From Phycisphaerales bacterium (GTDB lineage Bacteria > Planctomycetota > Phycisphaerae > Phycisphaerales > UBA1924), in NCBI GenBank assembly GCA_020850415.1, contig JADZER010000011.1:62001-126000 (forward strand): a DNA stretch of 64,000 nt, written 5' to 3'. The translations under genes were made by a program, and so were the position numbers. The notes below the pieces were generated by a model. That model was not told the origin of the DNA. It saw only the letters and a program-made list of their open reading frames with translations, and searched no databases. Of this stretch, positions 20,694 through 28,462 are shown piece by piece; the stretch's first letter is position 1, and the number at the start of each line of letters is the position of its first letter.

Positions 20694-21623
20694 CTAGGCG
20701 CGGCGGCGGCGGAGAGGGACGGCGGCGATGGCCAGGAGGGCGAGGCCGGCGGGGGCGGGGATGGTGACGGTGAAGTACTGCTGGCCGGCGAAATCGTTCA
20801 GGTCGATATCGCCGACGCTGCCCGTGAAGGTCCCGAAGCCGTCGCCGCCGAGGTTGCCCTGGGGCGGGGTGAGGCCTCCGAGGAACTGGTTGGAGAGGTA
20901 GTCGTGGTTGCTGCCGTTGACCATGGCGGAGATGCGGATGTCGGTGAGGGGGTTGCCGAGCTCGGAGAGGGGGATAGCGAACTCGACGCCGGTGGTGACA
21001 GCGGCGGCGGCGGCCTGGTCGGCGGCATCGATGCCCCCGATGACGCCGCCGGTGTTGGAGCGGTCGAAGGCGACACCGATGCCGTTGGGCAGGGCGTTGG
21101 AGTTCGAGCCGACGAGCGAGCCGCCGAACACATCGCCGGCGGCGACGAAGGCGCCGGCCCCGCCGCCGATGGTGGCGAAGTCGATATCGAAGCGGTCGCC
21201 GCCGCCGAATCCGTTGCGGACGATGAGCATGTAGTCGGCGTCGAATCCGGTATCGAAGGTGAATCCGGCGTGCTTGCCGGCCCAGCCGTCGTTGGTGGGG
21301 TTGTTGCCGCCGAAGCCGTCGGCGTTCTGGAGGGAGTTCTGGCCTCCGGCGCGGGAGTCGATGAAGATGTTGAGCTTGTTGAAGTTGTTCTCGAGGTTTC
21401 CGGTGAGCAGGAGGTAGAGGTAGCCGCCCTCGACGCGGGCGTACGCGGCGTCGAGCTCGCTGCCGCCGTCGGGGTTGCCGTCACCGAACTGGGTCTGGAC
21501 GGTCTGGACGGATTGCGGCCCGGCGTAGAGGGCGTCGCGGAAGCCGTCGAGGACGGGTTGTGCGATCGTGGCCGAGGCCACCGTGCCGCACGCTGCGGCC
21601 ATAACAATTCCACGCATATTCAT
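20694..21623 (-). CDS. Secreted protein with PEP-CTERM-like sorting tail
   Basis: A 309-residue exported protein. A signal peptide (MNMRGIVMAAACGTVASATIAQ) precedes a Gly/Asn/Asp-rich beta domain whose start VLDGFRDALYAGPQSVQTVQTQFGD.. fits the carbohydrate-binding-9-like family of planctomycete exported proteins (part quoted; inference). The C-terminus PAPAGLALLAIAAVPLRRRR has the motif-helix-arginine plan of PEP-CTERM tails with PAP instead of PEP. ATG at 21623 has GGAGGA upstream. A terminator follows. It shares no operon with its neighbours. Confidence 0.78.
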   Translation of the reverse strand: MNMRGIVMAAACGTVASATIAQPVLDGFRDALYAGPQSVQTVQTQFGDGNPDGGSELDAAYARVEGGYLYLLLTGNLENNFNKLNIFIDSRAGGQNSLQNADGFGGNNPTNDGWAGKHAGFTFDTGFDADYMLIVRNGFGGGDRFDIDFATIGGGAGAFVAAGDVFGGSLVGSNSNALPNGIGVAFDRSNTGGVIGGIDAADQAAAAAVTTGVEFAIPLSELGNPLTDIRISAMVNGSNHDYLSNQFLGGLTPPQGNLGGDGFGTFTGSVGDIDLNDFAGQQYFTVTIPAPAGLALLAIAAVPLRRRRA

Positions 21624-21990
21624 CTCCTCCAGGTTCTTGGGGTTGGCTCGACCGAGCTCACGCGGGGCGCCCGGGCGGGGTCGGCCGGTCGGGCAGAGTA
21701 TAGAGAGGGGTGCGGGCCGGACCTAGGGGAATCGGCGGGGTGTACTCGGACTTTTTCGCGGCGATCAGGTGGCAGTACACGGGGGGCGTGAGGGGGGTGT
21801 GGATCTGGGGGGAGTGTAGTGGGCGGCGAAATAGCGATCGGCAAATCAGGACATGGGAAGAGGGGGCTGATACGGAAGTAGGCAAGGAGGCAACCAGTCA
21901 TCGGGGCATGGGGTGTTGGGGTCGGTTGGGCCGCGGGGCCTTCACTTCGCGTGGCCCAATTCAGACCCCGGCATCCGGGGGGTCGCGCGG
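21624..21990. other. Intergenic stretch, no gene
   Basis: No coding sequence that I can support. It should carry the promoter of the gene at 20694-21623; a TATACT on the minus strand (21697-21702) could be its -10 box but has no convincing -35. Copy 2 of the 46-base repeat is at 21933-21978. Confidence 0.5.
21933..21978. repeat. 46-base intergenic repeat, copy 2
   Basis: Left block identical to copy 1 (21933-21948), right block TTCAGACCCCGGCATCCGG (21960-21978) with one change, again with exactly 11 bases between. It starts 12 bases beyond a gene stop. Confidence 0.7.
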
Positions 21991-23157
21991 TCAGGGGCAG
22001 CCGCTTGCCCAGTCGGCGAGGAAGGCGAGGAGGTCGAGGCTGTTGAACTGGTCGTCGTTGTTCCAGTCGGCGCTGGGGAGGCGGAGGTTCCAGGCGTTGA
22101 GGAAGGTGAGGAAGTCGAGGGTGTTGACCGCGCCGTCGCCGTCGAAGTCGGCATCGCAGGTGGGTGTGAGGATGAAGGCCATGGGCTGACCGTGGTAGCT
22201 GCCGCGCCCGGTGATCTGGCCGAGGCTGTTGATGCCTCCGGCGTCCTGGAGCACCCAGCCGGAGGAGGGGGCGATCTGGTGGTTGAGATCGCGGGGTTCG
22301 CCGTCGATCCAGAGGACGGCGCGGGGGGCGTCTTCGACATCGGCGGCGCCGACGATCAGGCCCTGGTCGTTGATGTCGCGGGCGAAGACATCGCCGGGGC
22401 CGAGGTCGCCGAGGTCTTGGAGATCACCGTCGTGCCAGTGGAAGGCGCGGAAGCCGAAGGGGTCGACGCGGTAGCGCCCGACGATCTGGTCGGCGTTGTT
22501 GATGGCGGCGGGCCAGAGCTGACCGACGCCGAGCACGCCGAGGGGGATGATCTCACCGTCGTCCCAGAGTGCGGCGTTGGCGCTCTGGTCCCAGCCGGCG
22601 ACCTTGGCGCTGTCGTTGATCGCGAACGCCCAGGTGAGCCGGCCGCTCGATGAGCTGAGCGGCTGGAGCCCGGCGGCGGCGTCCCAGATCCAGGCGATGT
22701 CGCCGTTGTCGTCGGTGCTCCAGCCGACGGCCTGGCCGGAGTTGTTGACGGCGTTGGCGGCGATCTCGTCGTACCAGTGGCCGCCGAGGGGCTCGAGGTA
22801 GACGAGCGTGCCGTCGGGGCGTCGGATGTTGGCACGAGAGCGGTTGTCGACATTGCGGTAGCTGCCGCAGACGAGGGGGCCGTTGGCGAGGTCGCTGGCT
22901 TGGAAGGGGATGGGCTCGAAGGTCTGGGTTGCGGGGTCGTAGAGGAAGGAGACCTGGTTGTAGAAGAGGTCGTCGGTGGCGGTGATGAGGAGTCGGGCGT
23001 CGTCGGTGATGGCTGTGCCGCCGACATCTTCCCAGGCGCGGTTGGGGGGCGGGGGCGGTGCGAAGCCCTGGATGGTGTATCGCGGGGGGCCAGCGGAGGC
23101 GCTGGCGGCAATGAGGGTGGGCGCGAGGGCTGCGACGAGGGCGGCGGTGCGTGGCAT
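21991..23157 (-). CDS. Secreted HAF-repeat protein with dockerin-like C-terminus
   Basis: A 388-residue exported protein. After a signal peptide (ending SASAG) come several HAF-type repeats of about 45 residues, seen as ANAVNNSGQAVGWSTD, AFAINDSAKVAGWD, PAAINNADQIVGRYRV, ARDINDQGLIVGAADV and GGINSLGQITGRG, which likely form a beta-propeller. The last 60 residues hold two dockerin-like calcium loops, CDADFDGDGAVNTLDFLTFL and DWNNDDQFNSLDLLAFLADW. Such pairs in planctomycetes are taken as surface anchoring or assembly modules; no cohesin is seen here. I chose the ATG at 23157 because it begins the signal peptide. Function unknown. Confidence 0.8.
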   Translation of the reverse strand: MPRTAALVAALAPTLIAASASAGPPRYTIQGFAPPPPPNRAWEDVGGTAITDDARLLITATDDLFYNQVSFLYDPATQTFEPIPFQASDLANGPLVCGSYRNVDNRSRANIRRPDGTLVYLEPLGGHWYDEIAANAVNNSGQAVGWSTDDNGDIAWIWDAAAGLQPLSSSSGRLTWAFAINDSAKVAGWDQSANAALWDDGEIIPLGVLGVGQLWPAAINNADQIVGRYRVDPFGFRAFHWHDGDLQDLGDLGPGDVFARDINDQGLIVGAADVEDAPRAVLWIDGEPRDLNHQIAPSSGWVLQDAGGINSLGQITGRGSYHGQPMAFILTPTCDADFDGDGAVNTLDFLTFLNAWNLRLPSADWNNDDQFNSLDLLAFLADWASGCP

Positions 23158-23287
23158 GGTCGGCTCCCCTGTGCGTGGTTCGAGAGCGCCAGGCCGGGGT
23201 CCGGCCCGCGGCGCGGCCTCAGGTGGCGAGCTTAGCGGGGATCGGGTGGGGGTACAAAGGAAAGTTTTGGTGAGGTGGAGGCGGAGA

Positions 23288-23773
23288 TCAGACGGGGATG
23301 CGAGGGGGGTCGGGGGTGAAGCCGAGGGAGGCATAGAGGGCCTCGGCGGGCGTGTTTCCGCGGGTGACGACGAGGCGGAGGGTGGTGTGGCCTTGCTCGC
23401 GGAGCGTGGCCATGGCGAGGAGGAGCCCGGCGCGGGCAAGGCCGCGGCGTTGCCAGGCGGGGGCGGTGATGGAGAACGCCAGGAGCGGAGCGCCGTCGTG
23501 GTGGGTGATAAGTGTGGCCGAGACCGGAGCGCCGTCGCGGTCAAAGAGCTGGGAGGCGGCGTGGTTGGGTGTGCCGTAGGCGCCGTCGAGGAGGCGTGCG
23601 ATCTCGGCGGCGGCCTCGTCGGGTCCCTCGCCTTCGTCGTCGATCGTGCCGCGGTAGGCGTCGAGGAGGAGTGACGCGAGGGCGGGTGCGTCGTGGGGAT
23701 GGAGCGGTCGCGCGGTGAGGTCGGGGGGCGGGGTTAGCGTGTGGGCGAGCGGGCGGGACATTCGGGTGCGCAT
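23288..23773 (-). CDS. GNAT-family N-acetyltransferase
   Basis: A 161-residue GNAT protein. The acetyl-CoA-binding loop is ITAPAWQRRGLARAGLLLAM, and the C-terminal LVVTRGNTPAEALYASLGF is the usual last strand and helix. The region before it (DEGEGPDEAAAEIARLLDG) is acidic. The start is uncertain: the ATG at 23773 is used, an ATG at 23761 is as good, and one at 23836 would put 21 more residues inside a diverged palindromic repeat. No Shine-Dalgarno stands out for any. Substrate unknown. Confidence 0.78.
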   Translation of the reverse strand: MRTRMSRPLAHTLTPPPDLTARPLHPHDAPALASLLLDAYRGTIDDEGEGPDEAAAEIARLLDGAYGTPNHAASQLFDRDGAPVSATLITHHDGAPLLAFSITAPAWQRRGLARAGLLLAMATLREQGHTTLRLVVTRGNTPAEALYASLGFTPDPPRIPV

Positions 23774-23804
23774 GGGAGGAGGGTACTGCAGGTCGGCGGC
23801 GGGA

Positions 23805-23865
23805 TGTGCCAACTGCCGGCGGAGGCTCGGCGCCATTGGGTGGTGCGGGGGGGACGGGCGCGGAA
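23805..23865. repeat. Diverged third copy of the palindromic repeat
   Basis: GATGTGCCAACTGCCGGCGG and what follows to 23865 align without gaps to the two repeats at 25001 and 25225, at about 70 percent by eye. The inverted arms seen in the other copies have decayed here. Confidence 0.45.
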
Positions 23866-23908
23866 GGGGTCGGTGGTGGCGGTGCCGCCCGCGGCCTCCG
23901 TCTGCTTG

Positions 23909-24967
23909 TCAGCCTCCGGGCTGGCCGCGGCGTTTGCGGGCAAGGGCGGCCCTTTGGGCTTGGCTCATGTCGCGCCCGCGTGCGCGGCGTTGGGCCAGGG
24001 CCGCGGCGTTGCGGGCTTGCTCGGCCCGGAGCTTCTCGAAGCTCGCGAAGCGGCGCTCGTCGAGCGTGCCGGCGTTGATCGCGGCTCGGACGGCGCAACC
24101 CGGCTCCTGCTGGTGGCGGCAGTCGCTAAACCTGCACTCGGCGATGATGGCGAGGACATCTTCGAAGAGGTCGGCGACGCCTTCCTCGCAGTCTCGGAGC
24201 TGGAACTCGCGGACGCCTGGGTTGTCGACGAGCACGCCGCCGGTGGGGAGGAGGTGCAGCGAGCGCGAGGTGGTGGTGTGGCGTCCCTTGCCGTCCTGCT
24301 CGCGGATGGGGCCGGTGGCGAGGTCGGCGCCGAAGGCGCGAGCGCCGAGGGTGTTGGCGAGGGTGGACTTGCCGACGCCGGAGGAGCCGAGCAGGGCGAC
24401 CGACTGGCCCGGGCCGCACCGGGCGGCGAGGGCGGCGGCCTGGTCGGGGTTGCGGGCGTCGAGGATCTCGACGGCGAGGCCGGGGTGGAGTTGGCGGGCC
24501 TGGTCGGCGAGGGCGGCGGGGTCGGCGCAGAGGTCGGCCTTGGTGAGGACGACGACGGGGGTGGCGCCGGACTGGATCGCCATGGCGATGTAGCGCTCGA
24601 GGCGGGACAGGTTGAAGTCCTCGTTGCAGGAGGTCACGAGGAAGAGCGTGTCCACATTGGCGACGATCATCTGCTGCTTGACCTCCTCGCCGGCGGCCTT
24701 GCGGGAGACGAGGGTCTTGCGGTCGAGCAGGCGGAGGGCGCGGTGGTCGGCGGCGTTGAGGACGAGCCAGTCGCCGATGGCGACCTTGCCGCGGGCCTCG
24801 GCGGATTGGATGGGGACGCGGAACTCGCCCTCCTCGCCGTAGACCTCGACCTGGCTGCCGTGGTGTGCGGAGACGCGGGCGATGACGGTGGACTGGAGGT
24901 CGGCGGAGGTGAGCTGGGCGTCGAAGAAGGGGTTCCAGCCGATGGAGCGGAGTTTGGGGGTGGGCAT
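23909..24967 (-). CDS. rsgA: Ribosome-assembly GTPase RsgA
   Basis: A circularly permuted GTPase that checks late 30S ribosome assembly. 352 residues: an N-terminal OB-fold (about 30-95, with GDWLVLN), then the permuted G domain with TKADL (G4) before GSSGVGKSTLANTL (G1), RHTTTSR (G2) and DNPGVREF (G3), and a C-terminal zinc domain CRFSDCRHQQEPGCAV. The tail is basic (RRARGRDMSQAQRAALARKRR). The ATG at 24967 starts the conserved part. Upstream lies the repeat-rich accessory patch. Confidence 0.95.
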   Translation of the reverse strand: MPTPKLRSIGWNPFFDAQLTSADLQSTVIARVSAHHGSQVEVYGEEGEFRVPIQSAEARGKVAIGDWLVLNAADHRALRLLDRKTLVSRKAAGEEVKQQMIVANVDTLFLVTSCNEDFNLSRLERYIAMAIQSGATPVVVLTKADLCADPAALADQARQLHPGLAVEILDARNPDQAAALAARCGPGQSVALLGSSGVGKSTLANTLGARAFGADLATGPIREQDGKGRHTTTSRSLHLLPTGGVLVDNPGVREFQLRDCEEGVADLFEDVLAIIAECRFSDCRHQQEPGCAVRAAINAGTLDERRFASFEKLRAEQARNAAALAQRRARGRDMSQAQRAALARKRRGQPGG

Positions 24968-25000
24968 GGGGGAGGGTAGAGGAGTCGGTGGTGTGACGGG

Positions 25001-25065
25001 GATGTGCCACCAGTCGGTGGAGGCTCTGCTGGACCGACTGGTGCGGGGGGCGGACGGGCGGGGAG
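25001..25065. repeat. Palindromic direct repeat, copy 1
   Basis: Contains ACCAGTCGGT (25009-25018) and its complement ACCGACTGGT (25033-25042) with a 14-base loop, then GCGGGGGGCGGACGGGCGGG. The whole unit recurs at 25225-25289 in the same orientation. Confidence 0.75.
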
Positions 25066-25092
25066 CGGACAGCGCGCCGCGGAGGGTGGCAT

Positions 25093-25158
25093 GGGCAAGC
25101 CGGCCCTGCGGCTTGCCCGTGCGGCTGGGTGGGGGCGCGACCGGTCCGCACGGGCAAG
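25093..25158. repeat. Two overlapping hairpins sharing an arm
   Basis: GGGCAAGCCG (25093-25102) pairs with CGGCTTGCCC (25109-25118); the same right-hand bases, as CTTGCCCGTGCGG (25112-25124), pair perfectly with CCGCACGGGCAAG (25146-25158). The two folds exclude each other. Confidence 0.65.
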
Positions 25159-25224
25159 GCTCAGAGCAGCCTTGGCCACGCCACCCAAAGCGGGCTTGAG
25201 CCGGCCACCCGCGGGGACGACAGG

Positions 25225-25289
25225 GATGGGCCACCAGTCGGTGGAGGCCCTGCGGAACCGACTGGTGCGGGGGGCGGACGGGCGGGGAG
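25225..25289. repeat. Palindromic direct repeat, copy 2
   Basis: Same arms as copy 1 (25233-25242 and 25257-25266) and the same 14-base loop length, with five or so changes in the loop and flanks. Confidence 0.75.
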
Positions 25290-25446
25290 GGGGCCGCACC
25301 AGTCTGGCTCTCAGAGGCGAGCCTGACTGGTGGCATGGCGGTGGGGGTGCAGGGCGGCGACTGGGGCCATCTGCCCCCCTCGAGAGGCTGAGCCTGGCAC
25401 CTGTCCACATATCGGTAAAAAAGATCGCCCTTTGTCCAGACATGTC

Positions 25447-25475
25447 TTGACATACCAGGATCATTTGTGTACATT
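25447..25475 (+). promoter_or_regulatory. Sigma-70-type promoter with overlapping palindrome
   Basis: TTGACA (25447-25452), 17 bases, TACATT (25470-25475), 31 bases before the ATG of the 154-residue gene. The 10-base perfect palindrome AGACATGTCT (25438-25447) runs into the -35 box and could be an operator. The surrounding DNA is AT-richer than the flanks. Confidence 0.65.
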
Positions 25476-25506
25476 GCCGCATCAATAGGCACGAAAGGAG
25501 CCCAGA

Positions 25507-25971
25507 ATGAGCGGAAACGAAGAACTGGTAAGCGTGATGGTCCCCCGGCGTTTGGTCACGCAGGTCTACGGCCTGATTTCCCGGCTGGATACGGGGCTTC
25601 CCATTGAGGAAATGGCACCGCCGCCCTCCACCGACGGGGACGCAACGAGCGACTGGACAGACAAGTTGCTCCGTCGCATGGTGGGGGAGTCCCCTCCGGC
25701 CATGCGTGACATCCTCGGCTTCCTCGCCTCTCGCCCCGGCGAGTCGTTCGGATCCGAGGGCTTGGCCAAAGCCATCAAGGGCAAGAAGGACGCTGACTGG
25801 AACACCGTTGCGGGGACGCTCGGCGCGTTCGGGCGGCGTCTCAAGAGCCGCTACAAGTCGGATCAGTGGCCGTTCAGCGCCAAGTACGAGCACGCACACG
25901 ACGGCGTGCGGTACCGCATGACGGCAGTAATGGCTGCGAGGATCAAGAAGCTCCTTGCGGAGTTGGAGTGA
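25507..25971 (+). CDS. Unrecognised 154-residue protein with a winged-helix-like C-terminal half
   Basis: I do not recognise this gene for certain. The N-terminal third (MVPRRLVTQVYGLISRLD, then a Pro/Ser/Thr linker) is followed by a helical region that reads like a winged helix: MRDILGFLASRPGESFGSEG, then a helix WNTVAGTLGAFGRRLKSRY, and a strand pair ending WPFSAKYEH..GVRYRMTA. The pattern recalls small DUF6416-like proteins, not verified. A strong AGGAG (25496-25500) and a good promoter precede it, so it is probably expressed. Base composition is lower in GC than its neighbours, as expected for acquired DNA. DNA binding is a guess. Confidence 0.65.
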   Translation: MSGNEELVSVMVPRRLVTQVYGLISRLDTGLPIEEMAPPPSTDGDATSDWTDKLLRRMVGESPPAMRDILGFLASRPGESFGSEGLAKAIKGKKDADWNTVAGTLGAFGRRLKSRYKSDQWPFSAKYEHAHDGVRYRMTAVMAARIKKLLAELE

Positions 25972-25991
25972 CCGCGGCACCCTCGGCGCTG

Positions 25992-26053
25992 AGGCGGGGT
26001 GACTCCGGGATCTTCTACCCGTGCCATCGAGATCGGCTCGGCGATCTCGGTGC
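25992..26053. repeat. Direct repeat bracketing the 251-residue gene, copy 1
   Basis: A unit of about 60 bases ending in the palindrome CGAGATCG-GCTCGG-CGATCTCG (26028-26049). It matches 27041-27102 in the same orientation with about a dozen mismatches, all in the left part. Confidence 0.65.
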
Positions 26054-26189
26054 GTTGTACCCAGAATCCCTCGATCACCACTTTCGGCCGGCGTCGTGTT
26101 TGGCCGCCGGGGGCACCGGGGGGAGGCCCAAAGCAGCCGCGCCCCGGCGGCACTGGTTCGGTGCCACTCCGCCCGCCCGCGATGCCCGG

Positions 26190-26945
26190 CTATTTCTGCA
26201 GCCTCCTAGCGGCACTCTGGATTCGCATCTCTATGTGGTAAAGTCGCTGGTCAACTGTCTCGGCAAGCTGTCGCACGGCGGTCGATAGCTCACTGGAGTC
26301 TTGGCGAGAGGGTGAGCCACCAGCATGAAGGAGGCCTTCAACAAGGCCCCCGAGAATGCCCAGGGACAGGCTGGCGCTTAGCCTTGTTGCCCTCGCTGCG
26401 TCAGCCGACAAGGAGGGGACCCCCTGCCGCTTCACGGTCAGGCCCGGGGCAGCCGCATCCACGCGACCCGACCCAATGCGGTAGTCCGATACGAGCAGTT
26501 GAACTTCAAATGCGGCACCAGGATTCAGGTGATCGACATGAACATCAACTCTGTCGCGGCCCTTATGCAGCGAGACATGCTTGGCAAACTCGCCGAGGTC
26601 TCCGACGACCTTGGCCGCAAGGCAAGAGGCTTCAGGAACCAGGATCGCGGGGTCAAGGCCTTCGATCACCACATTCCCTGTATTGGCCAGGCGGAACGCA
26701 ATGACATGAACGCGGTCCAGCTCGACGCTGCCAATGTTCAGCTTGATCGGAACATCGAAGGTTGAAGCGGCATTGCCAGCATTGTCCGCTTCGATGATTG
26801 CGAGTTCCTGCCCAAGCGCCCAGCCTAGTACCTTGCGCTTCTTGCTGACGCGCTGAACGATCAGCGTCGCGACTATTCCGAGAAGCGCGCTGATCATCGG
26901 AACCAGCACCCACTCAGCCCACTTGAAACCCACTGGCGTATCCAT
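26190..26945 (-). CDS. Unrecognised single-pass membrane protein
   Basis: A 251-residue protein I do not recognise. One TM helix near residues 11-31 (AEWVLVPMISALLGIVATLI) is followed by VSKKRK, so the rest is probably cytoplasmic. That part has a beta-rich stretch (PIKLNIGSVELDRVHVIAFR, then NTGNVVIEGLDPAILVP and LNPGAAFEVQLLV) like an Ig-type fold, and the last 40 residues (STAVRQLAETVDQRLYHIEM) look coiled-coil. The ATG at 26945 is chosen as the one at the anchor; one eight codons upstream is possible. No clear Shine-Dalgarno. Base composition is lower in GC than the surroundings and direct repeats stand on both sides. Confidence 0.6.
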   Translation of the reverse strand: MDTPVGFKWAEWVLVPMISALLGIVATLIVQRVSKKRKVLGWALGQELAIIEADNAGNAASTFDVPIKLNIGSVELDRVHVIAFRLANTGNVVIEGLDPAILVPEASCLAAKVVGDLGEFAKHVSLHKGRDRVDVHVDHLNPGAAFEVQLLVSDYRIGSGRVDAAAPGLTVKRQGVPSLSADAARATRLSASLSLGILGGLVEGLLHAGGSPSRQDSSELSTAVRQLAETVDQRLYHIEMRIQSAARRLQK

Positions 26946-27290
26946 AGGGTGCAGGATAGCACAGGCCATGGGGGGAATCTGGCGACTGGTCGCCGTTGGT
27001 TCCCGGCCCACACTTTCCCCTTGGCGGCGAGGCGCCCCCCCGGCAGGGTGGCGCCAGCGCCCTCCACACGTTCCACCGAGATCGGCTCGGCGATCTCGGT
27101 GATCCGGCCCCCACACGGGTGGCTTGTCCGCCCGTGTGGGGCGGGTGTGCGAGGAGCGCACTGGCGGGCAAGCCGCCAGTGGCACATGTGGAACCCGCCT
27201 GTGCCACCTGCCGTCCAGAGGACCTTCCACGCCGCCGGGCACCTCGCGGCACCCCCCGCCTACCCTACCGTACCCGCGACAGGAGACAAT
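26946..27290. other. Intergenic stretch with palindromes, no gene
   Basis: Holds direct-repeat copy 2 (27041-27102), a palindrome around 27109-27142 (CCCCACACGGG with CCCGTGTGGGG) and another around 27159-27181 (CACTGGCGG with CCGCCAGTG). It must also carry the start signals of the gene at 27291; no promoter box stands out. Confidence 0.55.
27041..27102. repeat. Direct repeat bracketing the 251-residue gene, copy 2
   Basis: Ends with the 11-bp perfect palindrome CACCGAGATCG (27074-27084) and CGATCTCGGTG (27091-27101), loop GCTCGG as in copy 1. Confidence 0.65.
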
Positions 27291-28436
27291 ATGGATGCTG
27301 GCCGCCTACTGGAAGTTCTCGAAGCTCTGCGCGACTCTCTGCAGCAGCAGGAGCTTGCGCCTCGACTCGATGCACTAGGCAATGCACTCGATGCATTGCA
27401 AGGCAACCCAACAGACAGTGGAGCGCGGCAACAACTGACGAAGGCGCTCGAAGCTGTGCGGACAAGCAGCGGCCCGCGCACTCCTCTGGAGTCAAGTCAG
27501 GTCTTCGCCCGGACCGCCACTTCGCTTGGGCTGGGTGAAATCACACCGCACGCAATCGGCCAGCGAGTGGAGAGGGCGTTCTCCACCGTAGCGATTGTCG
27601 CAAGCGAAGTCCGCCAACAGCTCAACGACATGCGGGCGGAGATCAAGAGCGGCTTCCAGAGAATTACCCAGTTGATCGACGCGATGAAGGCGGTCGGCAT
27701 TCTTGTGCCAGCGCGCAGCCCCGACAGGTACGAGGTGGGCCTGCTGCTTCCCACGACCTCCTTCAAGGGTGATCTTGTCGAGTTGCGTGAACAACTCGAC
27801 GACTGGATTCTGTTGATTCGGACAGTACAGGAAGTCTCCTCCGGACGCGTGTCTGAGATACCAATCTCAGGCGTCTCGGAGGGGAGTCTGGAGCTTTTCC
27901 TCACTTTGGATCTCGAAGGAGCGAAGGCGCTGCTGCTGCTCATGGGAGGCGTTCTGTACGCGCTGCGCGAGAAGATGAAGTACCAGAAGACCCGTGAACG
28001 CCTTGAGCAGGATGACATGCCCCAGGAGGCCATCGATTTGATCGCGGATAAGGAACGATCAGTCTTCGAGATCAAGATCGACGAGCGTGCTGTTGAGATC
28101 ACGGCGGAGTTTGAGGGCCATTTTGACGCCAACAGGAGGACCGAGTTGGAGGGGCTGCTCAAGCTCGGTATGCGCCATGTCGCCGCCGTGATAAAGGCCG
28201 GCGGCGAGCTCGATGTGATCCCGCCCAAACTTGAGACAGGGGTCTCAGTGGCCGATTCTCAGGGGCGTAAGTGGGAGCTCCCACCGAGCGTCTCGGATGT
28301 CGAACAGATTCGCGAGCAGGTACAGGGGATCAGAGGACAGATTGAGGCCGGAAGTCTAGAGAATCTTGAACTGCCGAGCCGACACGATCATGTCAACGGG
28401 GAGACGCCACCCGCGGTGGAGGACGCACCGCGATAA
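27291..28436 (+). CDS. Unrecognised 381-residue soluble protein
   Basis: I do not recognise this protein. The N-terminal 100 residues are helical with heptad-like leucines (MDAGRLLEVLEALRDSLQQQ and later ALGNALDALQG). A middle segment reads SEVRQQLNDMRAEIKSGFQR, then LLLPTTSFKGDLVELREQLD and ISGVSEGSLELFLTLDLEGA followed by a hydrophobic helix AKALLLLMGGVLYAL that is short for a TM segment. A later part (IDERAVEITAEFEGHFDANR) is charged. AGGAG five bases before the ATG at 27291 settles the start. No nuclease, ATPase or methylase motif is visible. GC is clearly lower than in neighbouring genes. Confidence 0.65.
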   Translation: MDAGRLLEVLEALRDSLQQQELAPRLDALGNALDALQGNPTDSGARQQLTKALEAVRTSSGPRTPLESSQVFARTATSLGLGEITPHAIGQRVERAFSTVAIVASEVRQQLNDMRAEIKSGFQRITQLIDAMKAVGILVPARSPDRYEVGLLLPTTSFKGDLVELREQLDDWILLIRTVQEVSSGRVSEIPISGVSEGSLELFLTLDLEGAKALLLLMGGVLYALREKMKYQKTRERLEQDDMPQEAIDLIADKERSVFEIKIDERAVEITAEFEGHFDANRRTELEGLLKLGMRHVAAVIKAGGELDVIPPKLETGVSVADSQGRKWELPPSVSDVEQIREQVQGIRGQIEAGSLENLELPSRHDHVNGETPPAVEDAPR

Positions 28437-28462
28437 GGGCGGCGGTTTCGCAGGCGAACCCC

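Larger units (their letters stand above)
24968..25446. other. Repeat-rich intergenic stretch, no gene
   Basis: No gene supported. At least four inverted repeats occupy 25009-25331: two 62-base direct repeats each with a 10-bp palindrome, a 10-bp palindrome at 25093-25118, a 13-bp one at 25112-25158, and a 12-bp one with one mismatch at 25298-25331. Several arms can pair with more than one partner. Confidence 0.65.

Noticed and set aside
25001..25331. CRISPR array reading of the repeats near 25000
   Set aside because: Only two good copies 224 bases apart, long unequal spacing with other palindromes between, and no cas genes.
26312..26765. Plus-strand frames within the 251-residue membrane-protein gene
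   Set aside because: They lie antisense to a frame with a clear TM anchor and a long beta/coiled-coil body, and lack start signals.
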